Positions 1 to 8,043 of a DNA stretch of 38,118 bases are shown in pieces (the stretch's first letter is position 1; every line of letters begins with the position of its first letter). The notes beneath the pieces are model-generated. The model was not told the DNA's origin, made no database searches, and worked only from the letters and a program-made list of their open reading frames with translations. Source of the DNA: Oligella ureolytica DSM 18253 (GTDB lineage: Bacteria; Pseudomonadota; Gammaproteobacteria; Burkholderiales; Burkholderiaceae_B); the NCBI RefSeq assembly GCF_000373745.1, contig NZ_KB892296.1, positions 1 to 38,118 of the forward strand, read 5' to 3'. Position numbers and translations under genes: made by a program.

Positions 1-69
1 AGTTTCGGCACGCTGCACCGTAAATTCAAACATAAGCGGGCAAGCTATTTTGGTCTCGTCAAGGTGCAT
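1..69 (-). CDS. Possible 5' end of a gene running off the left edge
   Basis: An open frame on the minus strand starts at an ATG at 67-69 and stays open to the window edge (23 codons, beginning MHLDETKIACPL). I do not recognise the family. The frame is closed upstream by a stop at 106-108, so this is the only ATG. No clear Shine-Dalgarno sequence precedes it. The amino-acid mix is protein-like, and a gene here would lie downstream of the GTPase pair in the same direction, but 23 codons are too few to be sure. Confidence 0.3.
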   Translation of the reverse strand, partial: MHLDETKIACPLMFEFTVQRAET

Positions 70-137
70 GCGCAGTCGCTTTTGAAAGCGATTTGCATCA
101 ATTGTTTAAAAGCTGCCAATAAGCTTAGGATAGTTGC

Positions 138-198
138 GCCTAATTTTGCCTAAAAGGCAGAATTAGGCAGATAAATGCCAAAAAAACAGGCATTTATC
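138..198 (-). terminator. Two adjoining hairpins downstream of the GTPase genes
   Basis: Two inverted repeats sit almost back to back. The first (138-168) has 13-base arms, GCCTAATTTTGCC and GGCAGAATTAGGC, with one G-U pair and a 5-base loop. The second (170-198) has perfect 10-base arms, GATAAATGCC and GGCATTTATC, around a 9-base A-rich loop. A smaller dyad, GAAATTT/AAATTTC, lies at 213-231. They are placed to end the minus-strand operon, but neither large hairpin has a U-run directly after it, so an mRNA 3'-end stabiliser or a repeat element is equally possible. Confidence 0.45.
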
Positions 199-274
199 GA
201 TAAAAGCGGGGTGAAATTTGTCGAAAATTTCCAAAAAAATCAAAAAATTTCCAAGTAGAACAAAAAAGCGCTAT

Positions 275-1798
275 TTAACCGTTTTTATGCAAAAGTCTCA
301 AGGTGAGTGTTTGTTTTCTTTTTTCTAAGTGTTCCTTGAGTTGGATAAGTTGCTGAGCAATTTTCTCAAGGGATGTTTTAGCTTGTTCAGTTAAAAAGTT
401 ACCGTAACTTTCTAATTGGGTCTGTAGATTTTCTTCAATGGCTAAGTAAAATGCCTCATAATTTTCTGAATTTAATGTGATATCTGTGCCTAGCTGATTA
501 GCTTTATTTAGCAGCGTATCTAGATTCACCTCATAAACAGCAAATTTTTCATTGAGTTCTGTTTTTAAATTGGCCTTAACCGTTTCCCTGAAATCCCTAT
601 TGAAATGCATCGTCGGATCCTCACTAACTGAAGTAATGTATTTATCCATCAGCGTGGGGAGTTTGGAGAGGGTGTTTTGCCAAATAGCCGTTTTAATTGC
701 TTCAACTGATGTAGCTAATTGCTCAGTTTCTGTTTGATATAGGGCCTTTAATTGATTGATTTCCTCAACAAGGCTATCAATATCTCTAAGCACCACTTCT
801 TCCAGGTAGTGCATAAACACTTCTAATGGTTTACGCTCCTTATAGCTAACCACAGGTTCTGATAAGTTTAATAGTGCTTGGTAGAGATTATATAAACCGG
901 CATCTGATAAAGCCTCATCGGTGAGCCCATGTTGTCGTGCATAGTAAACCGAAATAGAAATAGGCGGCTGCACGAGATCAGCATCCATATCGAGCGATAT
1001 TAATTTGTCTTGAGCGCGTTGTAGTACATCCTGTTCTTGTAGGGTGCGGTTCTCAGCACTCTTATTGCAAAGTACTTTTTTAATATCATTATCAACAAAT
1101 ACCTCATCAATAAAGTCGCTGCGGGTGATTACCGGTAGTAAGGGCTTGCGGCGACGTATCTCTTGTGCGAGGTCTTCAAGTTCTTGTACTTGTCCTGGGG
1201 ATGTTGAGCTGCTTAGCCATAAAATACCATCTGCACTTTCTAAAAATTGCTGAGTCAGAGCGGCATTTTCAGAAGTGATCGAGTGTAAGCCCGGGGTGTC
1301 GATAAGGACTAAGCGATTGTTTAAAATCACGCCTTGAATGTGTGCTGTCGTCTCAGTGCTTCCCTCTTGGAAAGGCAAGTTGTGATATTCAATTTGACCA
1401 TTTTCCAGGGTAAATGGTTGTACCTGCTTATCGTGAAATTTAAAGCGATCAGCAATGAAGTTACAAAATGAACTTTTACCGGCATTAAACTTACCAAATA
1501 CTAGGAACATAAGCTTGTCGGCAAAGCTCTCTGCTAAGTCCAATGCAGGGCTTAGCTCTTGTTTAGACTGCTCCCATGCGGGTAGATATTGCTTTTTTTT
1601 AGCGCAAAGCTGATTAATGACTTGAGAAAGAGGGTGCTGCTTTTTTAAACCCGCGGTATTAAATGCGTGAGTTTGTAAAAAAGTCTCTAATTCAGTTTGC
1701 CAAGACTCAAGTGCTTGCTGTTGTGCGCTTAAATCTTGCGCACCAAAGATAAAACTCTCTAAGCCTTTGATAAAGCTTTCTTCGTGTTGATAACTCAT
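275..1798 (-). CDS. Dynamin-like GTPase, second of a tandem pair
   Basis: This is a 507-residue dynamin-superfamily GTPase. The P-loop GKFNAGKSS is at 102-110, a switch I Thr in STETT near 148-152, DTPG at 167-170, and TRSD at 225-228 in the G4 position. The rest is charged and helical, as in the stalk and neck of bacterial dynamins, and ends in a Leu/Lys/Glu-rich probable coiled coil. The frame is open further upstream (to 1873), but ATG 1796-1798 is chosen because GGAA lies 7 bases before it, within the last codons of the preceding gene, and it leaves a 4-base gap. Bacterial dynamins often occur as adjacent pairs that form hetero-oligomers on membranes, and I infer that here. The substrate process is unknown. 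The family is secure, the function is not. Confidence 0.8.
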   Translation of the reverse strand: MSYQHEESFIKGLESFIFGAQDLSAQQQALESWQTELETFLQTHAFNTAGLKKQHPLSQVINQLCAKKKQYLPAWEQSKQELSPALDLAESFADKLMFLVFGKFNAGKSSFCNFIADRFKFHDKQVQPFTLENGQIEYHNLPFQEGSTETTAHIQGVILNNRLVLIDTPGLHSITSENAALTQQFLESADGILWLSSSTSPGQVQELEDLAQEIRRRKPLLPVITRSDFIDEVFVDNDIKKVLCNKSAENRTLQEQDVLQRAQDKLISLDMDADLVQPPISISVYYARQHGLTDEALSDAGLYNLYQALLNLSEPVVSYKERKPLEVFMHYLEEVVLRDIDSLVEEINQLKALYQTETEQLATSVEAIKTAIWQNTLSKLPTLMDKYITSVSEDPTMHFNRDFRETVKANLKTELNEKFAVYEVNLDTLLNKANQLGTDITLNSENYEAFYLAIEENLQTQLESYGNFLTEQAKTSLEKIAQQLIQLKEHLEKRKQTLTLRLLHKNG

Positions 1799-1802
1799 TG
1801 AC

Positions 1803-3056
1803 TTATTCCTGCCATGTTGCCAGCACCTGTTGTGCTGTTTTGATGGTATTGATTTGTGCTGATTCTTCTTCAATTTCTGCTAATGCTTGCAAGCGATTTT
1901 TTGATTGATCAAAATGCACTTTAAAATCGTGTAATAATGCGTCACGGCCGGCTGCTTCGCCAAACATACGGCGCAGTTGAGGACGGAATTTTACAGAGAT
2001 ACCCATCACAGCGACCATCACCGTATTTAAGCTTGATGCGCCAACTTCTTCATTCTTATTAAGGTATAGCATGCCATATTTAGTTAATACACTTCGAATG
2101 AGTAGGCAGGCACGAGAGTAGGCGATTTGCAGACGCGAGCGGTCTTGCTTAGCGGCGGTTTTTTTGAATAAATCGGTACTGCTGCCGGGGTTTAGGGAGT
2201 GATCTACCTCCGGCTCTTTCATGATCTCTTTTAAGTCCTCAGCACCTTGTTCAAGTGCGGCTGTTAGATCGCTGACAAAGCGTTGTTCGACGGTATTGGC
2301 AGCTAGGGTTAATTCTTTGTGTTTTTCTGTGTGATAGTTGTGCTTGGCTAGCAGTTCATCAGTCAGTTGAGTGAAATAGCCCTGCTCTTCAAATGCTCTA
2401 TGCTCAGTGACTTTCTCAAGCGCCTTTTGTAAATGTTCTTTTAGTGCAGGGATACCACTTTTTTCGATGAAAATAGGGATATTTTCCTCAACACCTTTAC
2501 GGTGACGAACAGAAGAAACAGGGAAGATAGGGGTGTCCTCTAATTGCGCGCTAAGATGATGATTAATTCGTTCCATGGTCTCATCATCAGCAACTTGGTC
2601 AATTTGAGTCAGTACAAAAATAGATTGACGTTTGGTTTGTTGTTCATCTTGGTTAAGCGATTTTAATAGCTCGGTTTCTGATGCATCCAGCTCACCCTCT
2701 TTGGCAGCGTGAACTAAAAAGCGAATATCTGATTTGATCCACAGCGCTTCTTCTGCAAAACTGTCGTCAACCTCATGGACATCAGCATCTAAACCCGGCG
2801 CATCAATCCATGCCACTCCTTGATGTTCGGCTAGGTGTAGTGCCTTGGTCTCGCGCTTATCGGCAACGGCAAATAAGTCATCGCCAATCAGCTCATTCAA
2901 TAAACGACTTTTGCCATGATTATATTTACCCATGACGGTGACGACGGGTAGGGCGTCTTTATCAGCTAATTTTTCTAAGCGTTTGAGAGTAATCTCGTGC
3001 TGTGGCAAAACGTTTAATATAGCTTCTTTATTTTTTAATAATTCAGTCTGATTCAT
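1803..3056 (-). CDS. Dynamin-like GTPase, first of a tandem pair
   Basis: This is a 417-residue GTPase of the dynamin/GTP-binding superfamily. The P-loop GKYNHGKS is at 43-50, a possible switch I Thr in KRETKA near 68-73, DAPG at 85-88, and TQID at 150-153 as G4. A helical region follows with a moderately hydrophobic stretch near 341-357 (SSLNTVMVAVMGISVKF) that could be a membrane-contact segment. The C-terminus is probably coiled coil. It differs from its downstream partner in length and motifs, so the pair is not a recent duplication. The start ATG overlaps the benE stop as ATGA, implying translational coupling to the benzoate carrier gene. The role is unknown. Membrane remodelling or repair under aromatic-acid stress is speculation from context. 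Confidence 0.8.
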   Translation of the reverse strand: MNQTELLKNKEAILNVLPQHEITLKRLEKLADKDALPVVTVMGKYNHGKSRLLNELIGDDLFAVADKRETKALHLAEHQGVAWIDAPGLDADVHEVDDSFAEEALWIKSDIRFLVHAAKEGELDASETELLKSLNQDEQQTKRQSIFVLTQIDQVADDETMERINHHLSAQLEDTPIFPVSSVRHRKGVEENIPIFIEKSGIPALKEHLQKALEKVTEHRAFEEQGYFTQLTDELLAKHNYHTEKHKELTLAANTVEQRFVSDLTAALEQGAEDLKEIMKEPEVDHSLNPGSSTDLFKKTAAKQDRSRLQIAYSRACLLIRSVLTKYGMLYLNKNEEVGASSLNTVMVAVMGISVKFRPQLRRMFGEAAGRDALLHDFKVHFDQSKNRLQALAEIEEESAQINTIKTAQQVLATWQE

Positions 3057-4222
3057 GACTGCTTCTCCACCTTTTTATAACTTGAAATCCAGTAGGCAAG
3101 CATACCAAGTACAATGCCCCAAAAAGCTGAACCCATGCCACCAATGCTCATGTTGGACGCAGTGACCATAAAGCAGATAACAGCGGGCTCTATATAGGTT
3201 GATTCTGAACAGAGTAATCTAATATTGGCAACGATGGCGCCAATTAAAGCTAGGCCGGCTAGGGCAGCAATCACCGCCGAAGGGATTGCACTAAACAGTA
3301 AAACAATGGTGCCGGCAAAGGTACCGCCTATGAGATAAAACACGCCATTAGCAATGCCCGATACATATCTTTTTTTAGGATCGGGATGGCTTTCTTTACC
3401 GGTACATAGGGCAGCAGTAATCGCTGCTAAAACAATTGAAATACCACCAAAAAACGCCATCACAATAGAGATTAAACTCGTACCGCCAACAACCGCTCTT
3501 GATGAGCGTTCATAGCCATCCATACGTAAAATAACGAGTCCCGGCAGAAACTGCCCGGTTAAACTCACTACAACGAGAGGGATAGTAAAGCTGAAAAAGG
3601 CGGGTAAATTAAATTCGGGCCAAGTAAAGATAGGCGTGGCCAAGGCGATTCTGACATTAGAAAAATCGGCTAGATCTAAGAAAAAGACACTGGCAAAACC
3701 TGCGAGTGCGACAATAATAACTGTAAATTTTGGTATAAAGCGGCGACCGAGCAAATAGATTGCAACCATCGCCATAATGACGCCAGGCATTTCACTGGAA
3801 GAAATAAAGGCCTGCATGCCGAACTGGAATAAAATTCCTGCAATCATTGCTGCTGCAATTCCCTGAGGCACAAGTTTGACAATACGCTCAAAGGAACCTG
3901 TAAAAGCAACAATGACGCTGATAACTGCTGCGGTTAAATACGCCCCCACCACTTCGGGCATCGTGATATTGGGAAATAAGTTGAGTAATAATGCCGTGCC
4001 GGGTGCAGACCAAGCAGTAATAATCGGTGCCTTTAATAGCACACTGAGCACAATGCCACTGATGCCTGCACCAATGGAAATAGCCCAAATCCATGAGCTC
4101 AACATCTCATTTGACATATTGCCTGCATGAGCGGCCTGAATAAAGATAACAAGGGGACCACTGTAGGAAATTAATACAGCTAAAAAACCTGTCATCCAGG
4201 CTGAAATAGACCAATCACGCAT
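3053..4222 (-). CDS. benE: Benzoate/H+ symporter, BenE family
   Basis: This is an inner-membrane secondary carrier of 389 residues with about 12 predicted transmembrane segments. The N-terminal sequence MRDWSISAWMTGFLAVLIS, the TAWSAPGTALL stretch and the PQGIAAAMIAGILFQFGMQAF stretch are typical of the BenE family, which imports benzoate. ATG at 4220-4222 is preferred because family members begin at this Met-Arg. A TTG four codons upstream (4232-4234) is also in frame. No strong Shine-Dalgarno precedes either. It follows catC and overlaps the first GTPase gene by four bases. With the MFS carrier at 8044-9387 it gives the cluster two unrelated uptake systems. Confidence 0.92.
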   Translation of the reverse strand: MRDWSISAWMTGFLAVLISYSGPLVIFIQAAHAGNMSNEMLSSWIWAISIGAGISGIVLSVLLKAPIITAWSAPGTALLLNLFPNITMPEVVGAYLTAAVISVIVAFTGSFERIVKLVPQGIAAAMIAGILFQFGMQAFISSSEMPGVIMAMVAIYLLGRRFIPKFTVIIVALAGFASVFFLDLADFSNVRIALATPIFTWPEFNLPAFFSFTIPLVVVSLTGQFLPGLVILRMDGYERSSRAVVGGTSLISIVMAFFGGISIVLAAITAALCTGKESHPDPKKRYVSGIANGVFYLIGGTFAGTIVLLFSAIPSAVIAALAGLALIGAIVANIRLLCSESTYIEPAVICFMVTASNMSIGGMGSAFWGIVLGMLAYWISSYKKVEKQS

Positions 4223-4264
4223 TGTTTTTACCAATTATGATGAATTAAATGAGAGTGAGCTCAG

Positions 4265-4287
4265 CTTAAACACGTAAAGGGTTTAAG
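4265..4287 (-). other. Hairpin between catC and benE
   Basis: A perfect 7-base inverted repeat, CTTAAAC and GTTTAAG with a 9-base loop, lies two bases after the catC stop. There is no U-run, so it is better read as an intercistronic RNA hairpin than as a terminator. Confidence 0.35.
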
Positions 4288-4289
4288 AA

Positions 4290-4565
4290 TTAGATAGCAG
4301 ATGGGTGCTTAGCTAAAGGCGTTACCTTGATTTCCATGTATGGGAAAAGAGGCAGATTGCTAAGCATATCGTGTAACTCATCATTGCTCTCAGCTTCAAA
4401 AATGCTGTAGTTAGCATATTCACCAACGACACGCCATAGATGAGGCCATTTACCTGAGCGCTGAAGATCCTGAGAGTAGGCCTTTTCTTTTGCGATAATT
4501 TCTTGAGCAACGTCTTTAGGCAGATCTTTAGGAATATTAACGATCATATGAACTAGAAATAACAT
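4290..4565 (-). CDS. catC: Muconolactone delta-isomerase
   Basis: A small protein of 91 residues that isomerises muconolactone to 3-oxoadipate enol-lactone, the third ring-cleavage-branch step of the catechol ortho pathway. The family signature is clear: the N-terminus MLFLVHMIVNIPKDLP, the KWPHLWRVVGEYANYSIFEAES region, the LPLFPYM motif and a C-terminal KHPS. Family members are about 90-96 residues and form decamers. The start is supported by AAAGGA a few bases upstream. It is placed between catD and benE. Confidence 0.95.
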   Translation of the reverse strand: MLFLVHMIVNIPKDLPKDVAQEIIAKEKAYSQDLQRSGKWPHLWRVVGEYANYSIFEAESNDELHDMLSNLPLFPYMEIKVTPLAKHPSAI

Positions 4566-4604
4566 GATGTGTCCTTTAATAAATTAGGTTTATAAATAAA
4601 TAAT

Positions 4605-5408
4605 TTACTGAGCGTCGATAAAATCAACGATCGTTTTAGTGAATGCGTCGGCATCTTCAACGTTAGAAATATGCGATGCTTCTAACACAGCGACTGATGA
4701 GCCTTTGATTAGACCGTTCATGTCGTGTGCATCTTTAACAGTACAAACAGGATCGTATTTACCGGCAACTAAAAGAGTCGGTACGATAATACAATTTAGT
4801 TCTTTGCGTAAGTCAGAAGCGCCAAGTGCGTCACAACATGCGGCATAACCTTCTGCATCCAAGTTAGCAAACTGATCTTGCATGCCTTTGACGATGTCAG
4901 GGTGTTGCTGGATAAAGTCCTCAGTAAACCAACGTGTTGGAGCAGAGGCTGCCAGTTCGTTAATGGCTTCTTGACCTTTGCTACGTAAGGCATCTGCGCG
5001 TTCCTTCCAAGCCTCAGCGGTGCCGATTTTAGCAGCGCTATTACATACCACAATCGCGTCAAAGCGCTCAGGTGAGTCGATACCCAGTTGAAGTCCGGTA
5101 TGACCACCCATTGAAACGCCGCAGAAAGAAGCAGTGTCAATGTTTAGCGCATCTAAAATAGCGACCACATCGGCAGCTAATTGCTTAAAACTGTATGGAC
5201 CCTTGGTGATCGGGCTACCACCGTGACCACGCGTGTCATAACGAATAAGACGATATTTCTTGGATAATGCGTCGACCTGGGGATCCCACATTTCTAAGGT
5301 GGTACCGAGGGAATTACTTAAAATTAATGCCGGCGCATCTTCTGCACCATCAACAGCCACTCTAAATGAGCCTGCCGTCGTTTCTAATTGGTAAATATTA
5401 GACGTCAT
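4605..5408 (-). CDS. catD: 3-oxoadipate enol-lactonase
   Basis: An alpha/beta-hydrolase of 267 residues that hydrolyses 3-oxoadipate enol-lactone to 3-oxoadipate. The catalytic triad can be placed: Ser99 in the nucleophile elbow GVSMGG, Asp219 in AGKYDPV, and His246 in EASHIS. The oxyanion region is near SNSLGT (31-36). Length is normal for CatD/PcaD. AAGGAG precedes the ATG. CatD and PcaD cannot be told apart by sequence alone. The setting between thiolase and catC in a catechol cluster supports catD. Confidence 0.93.
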   Translation of the reverse strand: MTSNIYQLETTAGSFRVAVDGAEDAPALILSNSLGTTLEMWDPQVDALSKKYRLIRYDTRGHGGSPITKGPYSFKQLAADVVAILDALNIDTASFCGVSMGGHTGLQLGIDSPERFDAIVVCNSAAKIGTAEAWKERADALRSKGQEAINELAASAPTRWFTEDFIQQHPDIVKGMQDQFANLDAEGYAACCDALGASDLRKELNCIIVPTLLVAGKYDPVCTVKDAHDMNGLIKGSSVAVLEASHISNVEDADAFTKTIVDFIDAQ

Positions 5409-5427
5409 TGTTCTTACTCCTTACTTC

Positions 5428-6633
5428 TTACACTCGCTCAATGATTAAGGCAATACCTTGGCCCACACCAATACACATAGTACAAAGGGCATAGCGACCG
5501 TTTGTTTTGTGCAGCTGATTAATGGCAGTTGCCACTAAGCGTGCGCCACTGGCACCTAATGGATGCCCCAATGCAATGGCACCACCATTTGGGTTGACAC
5601 GAGGATCGTCGTCTTTGAGGCCTAATTCACGCATACACGCAAGTCCTTGGGCAGCAAAGGCTTCGTTTAGCTCAATGACATCCATTTGATCAAGTGTTAA
5701 GCCGGCAATGTCGAGTACTTTACGAGTGGCTGGTACGGGTCCGAGACCCATGATACGTGGCGCAACACCGGCAGTCGCCATGGCGACCACACGCGCTTTA
5801 GGTGTGAGGCCAAAACGCTCAACCATCTGCTGATTTGCTAATAAGGCAACCGCAGCACCATCATTGACACCGCTGGCATTACCTGCAGTAATCGTACCGT
5901 CAGAACGAACAATGGCTTTAAGCTTAGCTAACGCCTCCATTGACGTCGCACGAGGGTGTTCATCCGTATCAAAAATAATTGGATCGCCACGGCGCTGAGG
6001 AACACTGATAGAGACAATCTCATCTTTGAAAAAACCGGCGTTATGAGCGGCAGCGTATTTTTCCTGACTTGCTAACGCGAAGATGTCCTGATCTTCTCGG
6101 GAAATATTAAAATCATCAGCGACGTTTTCGGCAGTGGCAGGCATGGCATCAACACCGTACATTTCTCGCATGACCGGGTTAATGAAGCGCCAACCGATCG
6201 TGGTGTCTTCGATGCTGTTGCTGCGGGAAAAAGCGGTCGTTGCTTTGGGTACCACAAAAGGCGAGCGGCTCATGCTCTCAACGCCGCCCGCAAGCATGAG
6301 TTGAGTGTCACCGGATCTAATTGCGCGCGCTGCCGTACCAATGGCATCTAAACCGGAACCGCAGAGACGGTTAATCGTACTGCCGGGTACATCAATTGGC
6401 AAGCCGGCTAATAGAGTAGCCATGCGAGCGACGTTACGATTGTCTTCACCCGCTTGGTTGGCACAACCTAGGATGGTGTCATCGATGAGTGACGCATCGA
6501 GTGATGGGTTGCGCTCAACGAGCGCTTTGATGACACTGGCGGCTAAATCATCCGGGCGTACGCTAGATAGACTACCGCCGTAACGTCCAAATGGACTACG
6601 AATCGCATCACAAATAAAAACAGATTGACTCAT
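5428..6633 (-). CDS. catF: 3-oxoadipyl-CoA thiolase
   Basis: A 401-residue thiolase that cleaves 3-oxoadipyl-CoA to succinyl-CoA and acetyl-CoA, the last step of the pathway. The acyl-accepting Cys is at about 91 in [17 protein letters not shown] lies near 322, [10 protein letters not shown] near 355 with the catalytic His, and the second catalytic Cys is in [10 protein letters not shown] near the C-terminus. The sequence is of the PcaF/CatF/PaaJ type rather than the acetoacetyl-CoA thiolase type, judged mainly from its context. A good AGGAAA precedes the start. Confidence 0.93.
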   Translation of the reverse strand: MSQSVFICDAIRSPFGRYGGSLSSVRPDDLAASVIKALVERNPSLDASLIDDTILGCANQAGEDNRNVARMATLLAGLPIDVPGSTINRLCGSGLDAIGTAARAIRSGDTQLMLAGGVESMSRSPFVVPKATTAFSRSNSIEDTTIGWRFINPVMREMYGVDAMPATAENVADDFNISREDQDIFALASQEKYAAAHNAGFFKDEIVSISVPQRRGDPIIFDTDEHPRATSMEALAKLKAIVRSDGTITAGNASGVNDGAAVALLANQQMVERFGLTPKARVVAMATAGVAPRIMGLGPVPATRKVLDIAGLTLDQMDVIELNEAFAAQGLACMRELGLKDDDPRVNPNGGAIALGHPLGASGARLVATAINQLHKTNGRYALCTMCIGVGQGIALIIERV

Positions 6634-6665
6634 TATTTTTCCTACAATAAATTACGTTAAGAGGG

Positions 6666-7322
6666 TTAGTTACTAGCCTGTTTTAAAGGCATACCTACTA
6701 AGCGCTCTAATTCTTCATGACTTAGGCCTTCGACTCTATCGATGACCTCTAAACCGTCAGGTGTGCAAGCAAAGGTAGCCAAATCGGTATAAACGCGCTT
6801 GACGCACTCGATACCTGTGAGCGGGTAGGTGGCTTCCTGGACTAATTTACTTGTACCGTCGCGCGTTAATAAATTCATCATCACCCAAGTGGATTTGGCA
6901 CCGATAGCGAGATCCATTGCACCGCCGACGGCAGGAATGGCACCCGGTTCACCGGTACTCCAGTTAGCTAAATCACCTTTAGCAGACACTTGGAAGGCAC
7001 CTAGGACACAGATATCTAAATGACCGCCACGCATGATGGCAAAACTATCCGCATGGTGGAAATAAGAGCCGCCATCCAGTAGTGTTACCGGCTGTTTACC
7101 GGCATTGATGAGGTCATAATCTTCCTGACCCTCTTCGGGGGCGGGGCCCATGCCTAAAATACCATTTTCACTATGGAGGACAATTTCAATGTCATCCGGT
7201 AAGTAGTTGGCAACTTTAGTTGGCATACCAATGCCTAGGTTAACGTATGCGCCATCATGAATATCTTTGGCTACACGAGCAGCCATTTCATCGCGGCTGA
7301 GGGGTTTGTATGTCGTTGTCAT
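6666..7322 (-). CDS. catJ: 3-oxoadipate CoA-transferase, subunit B
   Basis: The beta subunit (218 residues) of the succinyl-CoA:3-oxoadipate CoA-transferase. The active-site Glu that carries CoA is Glu52 in the SENGILGMGP motif, standard for the family's beta subunit. LGIGMPTKVANYLP near 29-42 is also typical. The gene follows subunit A with an 18-base gap and AAGGAG before its ATG. The two subunits form a heterotetramer. The substrate is inferred from position between transporter and thiolase in the ben-cat run. Confidence 0.93.
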   Translation of the reverse strand: MTTTYKPLSRDEMAARVAKDIHDGAYVNLGIGMPTKVANYLPDDIEIVLHSENGILGMGPAPEEGQEDYDLINAGKQPVTLLDGGSYFHHADSFAIMRGGHLDICVLGAFQVSAKGDLANWSTGEPGAIPAVGGAMDLAIGAKSTWVMMNLLTRDGTSKLVQEATYPLTGIECVKRVYTDLATFACTPDGLEVIDRVEGLSHEELERLVGMPLKQASN

Positions 7323-7340
7323 AGTCAGCTCCTTATCAAG

Positions 7341-8033
7341 TTATTTAAAACCACCGGCTTTGGTTGCTACTCTGGGAACTTTGACAATTTTTTTAACGTG
7401 AATGCCCGGTGTGATGATGCACTCCGGATCTAATTCACCGAGTTCCTTAAGCTCATAGACGGTGGCAATGGTTTGCTTAGCAGCAGTCGCCATTACCGGG
7501 CCGAAGTTACGAGCGGCTTTACGATAGGTTAAATTACCCCAACGGTCACCCGCTTCCGCTTTAATTAAAGCGACATCGCCATGGATTGGCTCTTCATAAA
7601 CATACCAACGGCCATTAATTAAGCGAGTTTCTTTACCTTCAGCTAATTCGGTGCCATAACCGGTTGGACAAAAGAATCCGCCGATACCGGCGCCGGCAGC
7701 ACGTAGACGTTCGGCAAGATTACCTTGAGGGACAATTTCCAACTCAATTTTCCCACTACGATAAAGCTCATCAAAAACATAAGAATCAGCTTGACGCGGG
7801 AAGCTACAAATGATTTTACGTACACGACCCGCTTTCAAAAGGGCAGCCAAACCCTGGTCGCCGTTACCGGCGTTGTTGTTGACCACGGTTAAGTCTTTGG
7901 CACCTTGTTCAATCAAACCGTCAATAAGAGCATCTGGGATACCCGACGTACCGAAACCGCCAATTAACACGGTAGAACCGTCTTTAACATCTTTTAAGGC
8001 TTCAGCTACGCTGTCAACGATTTTATTAATCAC
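7341..8033 (-). CDS. catI: 3-oxoadipate CoA-transferase, subunit A
   Basis: The alpha subunit (230 residues) of the 3-oxoadipate CoA-transferase. The glycine-rich GGFGTSGIPDAL near 25-36 is the family oxyanion/CoA-binding motif. The FFCPTGYGTELAEGK region is typical of PcaI/CatI. The start is GTG at 8031-8033, preceded by AGGAG at a good distance. Only 10 bases separate it from the MFS carrier gene upstream, so the two are almost certainly co-transcribed. Confidence 0.93.
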   Translation of the reverse strand: MINKIVDSVAEALKDVKDGSTVLIGGFGTSGIPDALIDGLIEQGAKDLTVVNNNAGNGDQGLAALLKAGRVRKIICSFPRQADSYVFDELYRSGKIELEIVPQGNLAERLRAAGAGIGGFFCPTGYGTELAEGKETRLINGRWYVYEEPIHGDVALIKAEAGDRWGNLTYRKAARNFGPVMATAAKQTIATVYELKELGELDPECIITPGIHVKKIVKVPRVATKAGGFK

Positions 8034-8043
8034 TGTTAAACTC

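Noticed and set aside
1799-1873. Upstream extension of the second GTPase by 25 codons
   Set aside because: It would overlap the preceding gene's 3' end, gives an unlikely Lys/His/Gln-rich N-terminus, and a better ribosome site serves the ATG at 1798.
4796-5140. 114-codon frame overlapping catD in another frame
   Set aside because: No family resemblance and fully contained in catD.
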